Positions 41,376 to 44,148 of a stretch of 44,148 bases of DNA are shown here, in pieces. Both the position numbers and the translations under genes were made by a program. Positions within the stretch are counted from its first letter, which is position 1. Every line of letters begins with the position of its first letter. A model generated the notes under the pieces. It ran no database searches and was not told where the DNA came from. It worked only from the letters and a program-made list of their open reading frames with translations. Source of the stretch: a virus; the IMG/VR virus record IMGVR_UViG_3300009538_000031, positions 1 to 44,148 of that record, one strand, 5' to 3'.

Positions 41376-41512
41376 CCCACATCGCCAGGACGTACATTTC
41401 GCACGGATGCGTGATGACCGCAGAGCCAACGATCATCCTCCCGATAGAGAGGCGTCTCACTTGCCCGCGCATCGCACACCTCGCACCGCGGTTCAGGCCC
41501 ATTAGCACTCAT
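41372..41512 (-). CDS. 46-residue zinc-finger-like protein
   Basis: ATG 41512 has GGAGG 7 nt upstream. The product contains CEVCDA and WLCGHHA, that is C-x2-C and C-x-H-H about 18 residues apart, a plausible zinc site. Its stop overlaps the start of the membrane protein gene. It begins 4 nt after the next gene ends. Small Cys/His proteins of this type are frequent in phage early regions. Confidence 0.6.
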   Translation of the reverse strand: MSANGPEPRCEVCDARASETPLYREDDRWLCGHHASVRNVRPGDVG

Positions 41513-41516
41513 CACG

Positions 41517-41849
41517 TCACCTCCATGTAGGTTCACGATTCGACGGGACGATCCAGGCTCCGAATTCCTTCTTGATTCGGTGCAGGAACTTGATGGTGTC
41601 CGGGGCGTCCTTGATGCGCTTCAGCTCTTCGACCTCCGGCGGAAAGTAGATGACCGTTCCGGGATGGGCCTGTCGCGCCTCCGTAAGCCAGCGCTTCTCG
41701 AAGACGACCAACACGTGCTCGCCATCAAGCAGCTTCGAGTCCAGGAGGAGCCACTTCAGGCTCTGAGGCATGGAGGCCGCGGTTGACGGCGCCACTGAAA
41801 GCGTGGAAGGTCCACCCTTGACTTGGTCGACCAGGTCGCCCATCTTCAT
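41517..41849 (-). CDS. Hypothetical phage protein
   Basis: 110 residues from ATG 41849 (ATG 41843 also in frame). Contains LKWLLLDSKLLDGEHVLVVFEKRWL and GTVIYFPPEVEELKRI, an alternating strand/helix chain of alpha/beta type. I do not recognise the family. It is the first gene after the repeat region following the primase-helicase. Confidence 0.6.
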   Translation of the reverse strand: MKMGDLVDQVKGGPSTLSVAPSTAASMPQSLKWLLLDSKLLDGEHVLVVFEKRWLTEARQAHPGTVIYFPPEVEELKRIKDAPDTIKFLHRIKKEFGAWIVPSNREPTWR

Positions 41850-41869
41850 GGCGCACGTCCGAGCCCTCC

Positions 41870-42087
41870 GAGTGTCAGGTGCTGACTCGTTGAGCCGTAA
41901 GGCGTTACGTGTGTTTTCTTGGGGAACCTGACACACGAAATGGGCCTCTTGTATTCACCGCAGAAAGAAGCCATGAGGCTCCTGTACGGGGTGACCCTCA
42001 ATTGGGCGTTTTGTGTGTCATGTTCCAAGGTCCTCATTCGGTAACTCATTGTTGCTCAGGGTGTTTTGCCTGTTTGGAACCTGACAG
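41870..42087. repeat. Short CCTGACA-type repeats between replication and small genes
   Basis: Four copies of a CCTGACA-like motif in alternate directions: ACCTGACACT (minus, about 41871-41880), GGAACCTGACACACGAAA (plus, from 41922), GGAACATGACACACAAAA (minus, 42010-42028) and GGAACCTGACAG (plus, from 42076, inside the end of the helicase gene). The central two form a long interrupted inverted repeat. The 41850-42045 gap carries no gene. Could be binding sites for a replication or regulatory protein, or an origin. Confidence 0.5.
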
Positions 42088-44148
42088 TCCCTCAGGAACC
42101 GCCCCGTTGAAGAACTCTGGGTTGGCCCGAACGAACCGCCGGATGAACTTGTTGAACTTCGGCTTCTTGATGTAGCCCTGGGGCGTGGTCTCGATGAGCG
42201 TGAAGCGCTTGAGGAGCCGGACCATCCGGCTGACGGTCTCGACCGAGCAGCCCACCTGCTCGGCCAGGTCCTCGCGCCGGATGGCATCACTCACGCGCAG
42301 GGTGAAGATGGCTCTGGGGAAATGGGCCCCGTTCTCCGCGTCGTGGCGCTCGCGCTCGAACTTCTCCAGAAACGCTTGCTCGATCTGCTCGTAGTCGAGG
42401 AGCTGACTCCCGACCCGCTGGATCTCTGAGTAGTCGTCCAGGCTGCAGTTGTCGTGAGAATAGATGCGCCGCAGAAACTCCGCCGCCATGAGCACGTGCT
42501 CAGGCAGCACGACGAGACGCGTGAAGTCCTCGCCAGCCGACACCCTGACGGCCGCGATGGCCGCGGCGATGCGCGCCAGCTTCTTGCGGAAGTCCGACAG
42601 CGTCACCAGTGGGATGTCGGCCGCGTACCCGTAGCCCTCAGTCATCGTCTTGGCCTCTGCCAGGCACACGTCCTCGGTCTCCGGCCGGAAGTCCACCTGC
42701 TCGGGCTTCAGGTTCCAAACCCAGTAGATGAGCGCGCGCAGCATCTCGGGCGTGATCCGCGAGGTCCGGCCAGCGCCAGCTTTCTGGTTGATGAAAGAGA
42801 GGTCCTTGAGGTCGCCGGCGTTGGCGAAGACGACGAAGTCGGTGCGCCGAATGACCGTGGGTGGGAACAGACGCTTGAGCGACTCGCACCCGAAGGAGAA
42901 GTGATCCATGATCTGGTCCTTCCTCGGGTTGGCGATGAGGATGAGGCGTGTCTGGCTCTCGTACCCGCGGGACTGGACCCGGTCGATCTGGAGGAACCCC
43001 TCTTCCATGGCTTTCGAGATCGCGCGCAGATCCCAGTCCGGCAGATGCTGGGTCTCATCGACGGCGAGAATCTTGCGGGAGTTGGCCGGGTAGCGGCCGA
43101 CCTTGACCTGCCAGCCCTTCTGCGCGTGCTCAACGAGCGCGTAGGCGAGTCCGGTGCGGCTGCTGGTGAGCCCCGAGAGCGTGTCGCCCACATTGACGAA
43201 CTCGGCGAAGCGCTGGTAGGTCTGCGTCTTGCCGGAGCCTGAGTCGCCCATGATGATCGTGACCAGCCAGCCCCGGATGATCTCGCCGTTGAATCGAAAC
43301 CACCGCGGCGAGCAGTACGTGAGCAGCACGGCTACCAGGATCTCCTCGCGCTCGTAGACGCGGGTGACGTTGCGGGTCAGATCCTCGATGATCCCGGCCC
43401 ATCCGAGAGCCTGGACGGCCTGCAGGTGCGGAATCGCGGCCTTCAGGTCGAAGGCCTCGTAGTCGTCCTCAAGCGGAATGAGCGAGTCGATCAGGAATGT
43501 GACCTGCTGCGTCTTCGGGTGGCTCTTGACCCAACCGGTGGCCAGATAGTTGCCCGGCTTCGGGTGTTCGGACGAGAGGTGGTAGACCCGCTTCTCGACG
43601 ATCTCCTGCTTCTTGCCGTCGATGACCTGGACGATGTTGCCGTGCTCGTCATGCAGCTGGGTCAGGCGGTTCACGCGCTGGTGGCAGAAGAACTCCTTCA
43701 CCGTTGTGCGGCGCAGGATGTCCAGCGACGGCTTTTGGCCGTACTTGCAGGCGTACTCACGCAGCATCGCCTTGAGCTGGACGTTGGTGGACATACAGGA
43801 GCCGATGTATTCCTGGGCCGAGCGGGGCAACCGCGCCGGCTCCACCACGCCTTTGCACTCAAAACAGCCGCCCTTCTGCATGCGCGGGCAGAAGGTGATG
43901 CGGAACTCCTCGACGGCGTGAAAGGCCTCGGAGGTCTCGCCACAGACCGTGATCGGCACCTGCACCTTCTGGTCGATCACGTCCGGCCGTTCGACCTCAG
44001 TGAAAGACTCCAGCGGGATGAGTGGTTCGGCTTCCTCCGGCTTCTCGTAGCGGTGGACCGGCGTCTCATCGATGAGCTTCTGGATGTCGGCGCCCGTGAA
44101 GCCGCGTTTGTGCAGAAAGTCGGTGACGTCTTTGTCGTCCTTGTCCCC
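42046..44148 (-). CDS. Phage primase-helicase with MCM-like AAA+ domain (5' end outside window)
   Basis: 700 residues seen, open to the right edge. The first visible part (KDVTDFLHKRGF) resembles the segment that follows a primase Toprim domain. A Cys-rich stretch (FCPRMQKGGCFECKG) comes next. The ATPase has Walker A GDSGSGKT (window residues about 301-308), LTSSRTGLAYALVE, Walker B ILAVDETQHL, IANPRKD (sensor 1), and PTVIRRTDFVVFAN where MCM proteins have their arginine finger, i.e. an MCM-like arrangement. The C-terminus is a winged helix (EDLAEQVGCSVETVSRMVRLLKRF). Replicative unwinding is the likely role. Confidence 0.8.
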   Translation of the reverse strand, partial: GDKDDKDVTDFLHKRGFTGADIQKLIDETPVHRYEKPEEAEPLIPLESFTEVERPDVIDQKVQVPITVCGETSEAFHAVEEFRITFCPRMQKGGCFECKGVVEPARLPRSAQEYIGSCMSTNVQLKAMLREYACKYGQKPSLDILRRTTVKEFFCHQRVNRLTQLHDEHGNIVQVIDGKKQEIVEKRVYHLSSEHPKPGNYLATGWVKSHPKTQQVTFLIDSLIPLEDDYEAFDLKAAIPHLQAVQALGWAGIIEDLTRNVTRVYEREEILVAVLLTYCSPRWFRFNGEIIRGWLVTIIMGDSGSGKTQTYQRFAEFVNVGDTLSGLTSSRTGLAYALVEHAQKGWQVKVGRYPANSRKILAVDETQHLPDWDLRAISKAMEEGFLQIDRVQSRGYESQTRLILIANPRKDQIMDHFSFGCESLKRLFPPTVIRRTDFVVFANAGDLKDLSFINQKAGAGRTSRITPEMLRALIYWVWNLKPEQVDFRPETEDVCLAEAKTMTEGYGYAADIPLVTLSDFRKKLARIAAAIAAVRVSAGEDFTRLVVLPEHVLMAAEFLRRIYSHDNCSLDDYSEIQRVGSQLLDYEQIEQAFLEKFERERHDAENGAHFPRAIFTLRVSDAIRREDLAEQVGCSVETVSRMVRLLKRFTLIETTPQGYIKKPKFNKFIRRFVRANPEFFNGAVPEGLSGSKQAKHPEQQ

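Noticed and set aside
40543-41508. Long minus-strand frame of 321 codons
   Set aside because: It is the shadow of the plus-strand DUF5678 and aspartyl protease genes, which have recognisable motifs; the translated frame has none.

Overview
The window is GC-rich and almost all of it is read from the minus strand. It holds two blocks that run right to left. Positions 44148 to about 9719 are the replication, packaging, head, tail and accessory genes of a lambda/HK97-type long-tailed phage or prophage. Positions 9690 to 1 hold a tightly coupled DNA-modification/defence-type operon that runs off the left edge. Ribosome binding sites are GGAGG-like, genes overlap by 1-14 nt, and the intrinsic terminators are ordinary bacterial ones. 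The host is a bacterium, but I cannot name it from the sequence. No integrase, tRNA, rRNA or CRISPR array is visible, so prophage, phage genome or plasmid-prophage cannot be told apart, and the phage/host boundary is not proven.

Phage block. At the right edge is a truncated primase-helicase whose ATPase looks MCM-like (42046-44148). Next comes a short repeat-bearing intergenic region, small unknown proteins, and a plus-strand island encoding a DUF5678-like protein plus a retropepsin-like aspartyl protease (40535-41208), the only convincing genes on that strand. Then follow a Dam-type adenine methyltransferase, a LAGLIDADG homing endonuclease, a ParB-like protein, small and large terminase, a 55-residue membrane protein, a portal-MuF fusion, prohead protease, major capsid protein, neck proteins, tail terminator, tail tube, an HNH endonuclease, and tail assembly chaperones with a canonical CCCTTTC slippery site. 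After these come the tape measure, distal tail proteins, an NlpC/P60-tail tip fusion, a fibre with a His-rich collar repeat, a thioredoxin-like protein, further appendage proteins including a LamG protein with about fifteen 18-residue repeats, a probable lysis-type membrane cluster, and a row of very small accessory genes with RadC and an HExxH metallopeptidase.

Defence block. Behind a TATAAT promoter next to a perfect 15-bp inverted repeat lie five overlapping genes: an excisionase-like HTH protein, a DUF499-type P-loop ATPase, an unrecognised 142-residue protein, a DUF1156 adenine methyltransferase, and an SNF2 helicase with an N-terminal phospholipase-D-type nuclease motif. Together these supply modification, ATP-driven sensing or remodelling, translocation and cleavage, as expected of a multi-gene restriction-like system. 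Its parts are known defence-island families, but this exact set, with its small middle gene and its HTH leader, is the best candidate here for an under-described system.

Two further signals are unusual. Two copies of an intrinsic terminator share a conserved CTGGTGCACCAG loop and sit just before tail genes. Several coding sequences too small for routine calling (36, 46, 48 and 55 residues) fit exactly into gene junctions.
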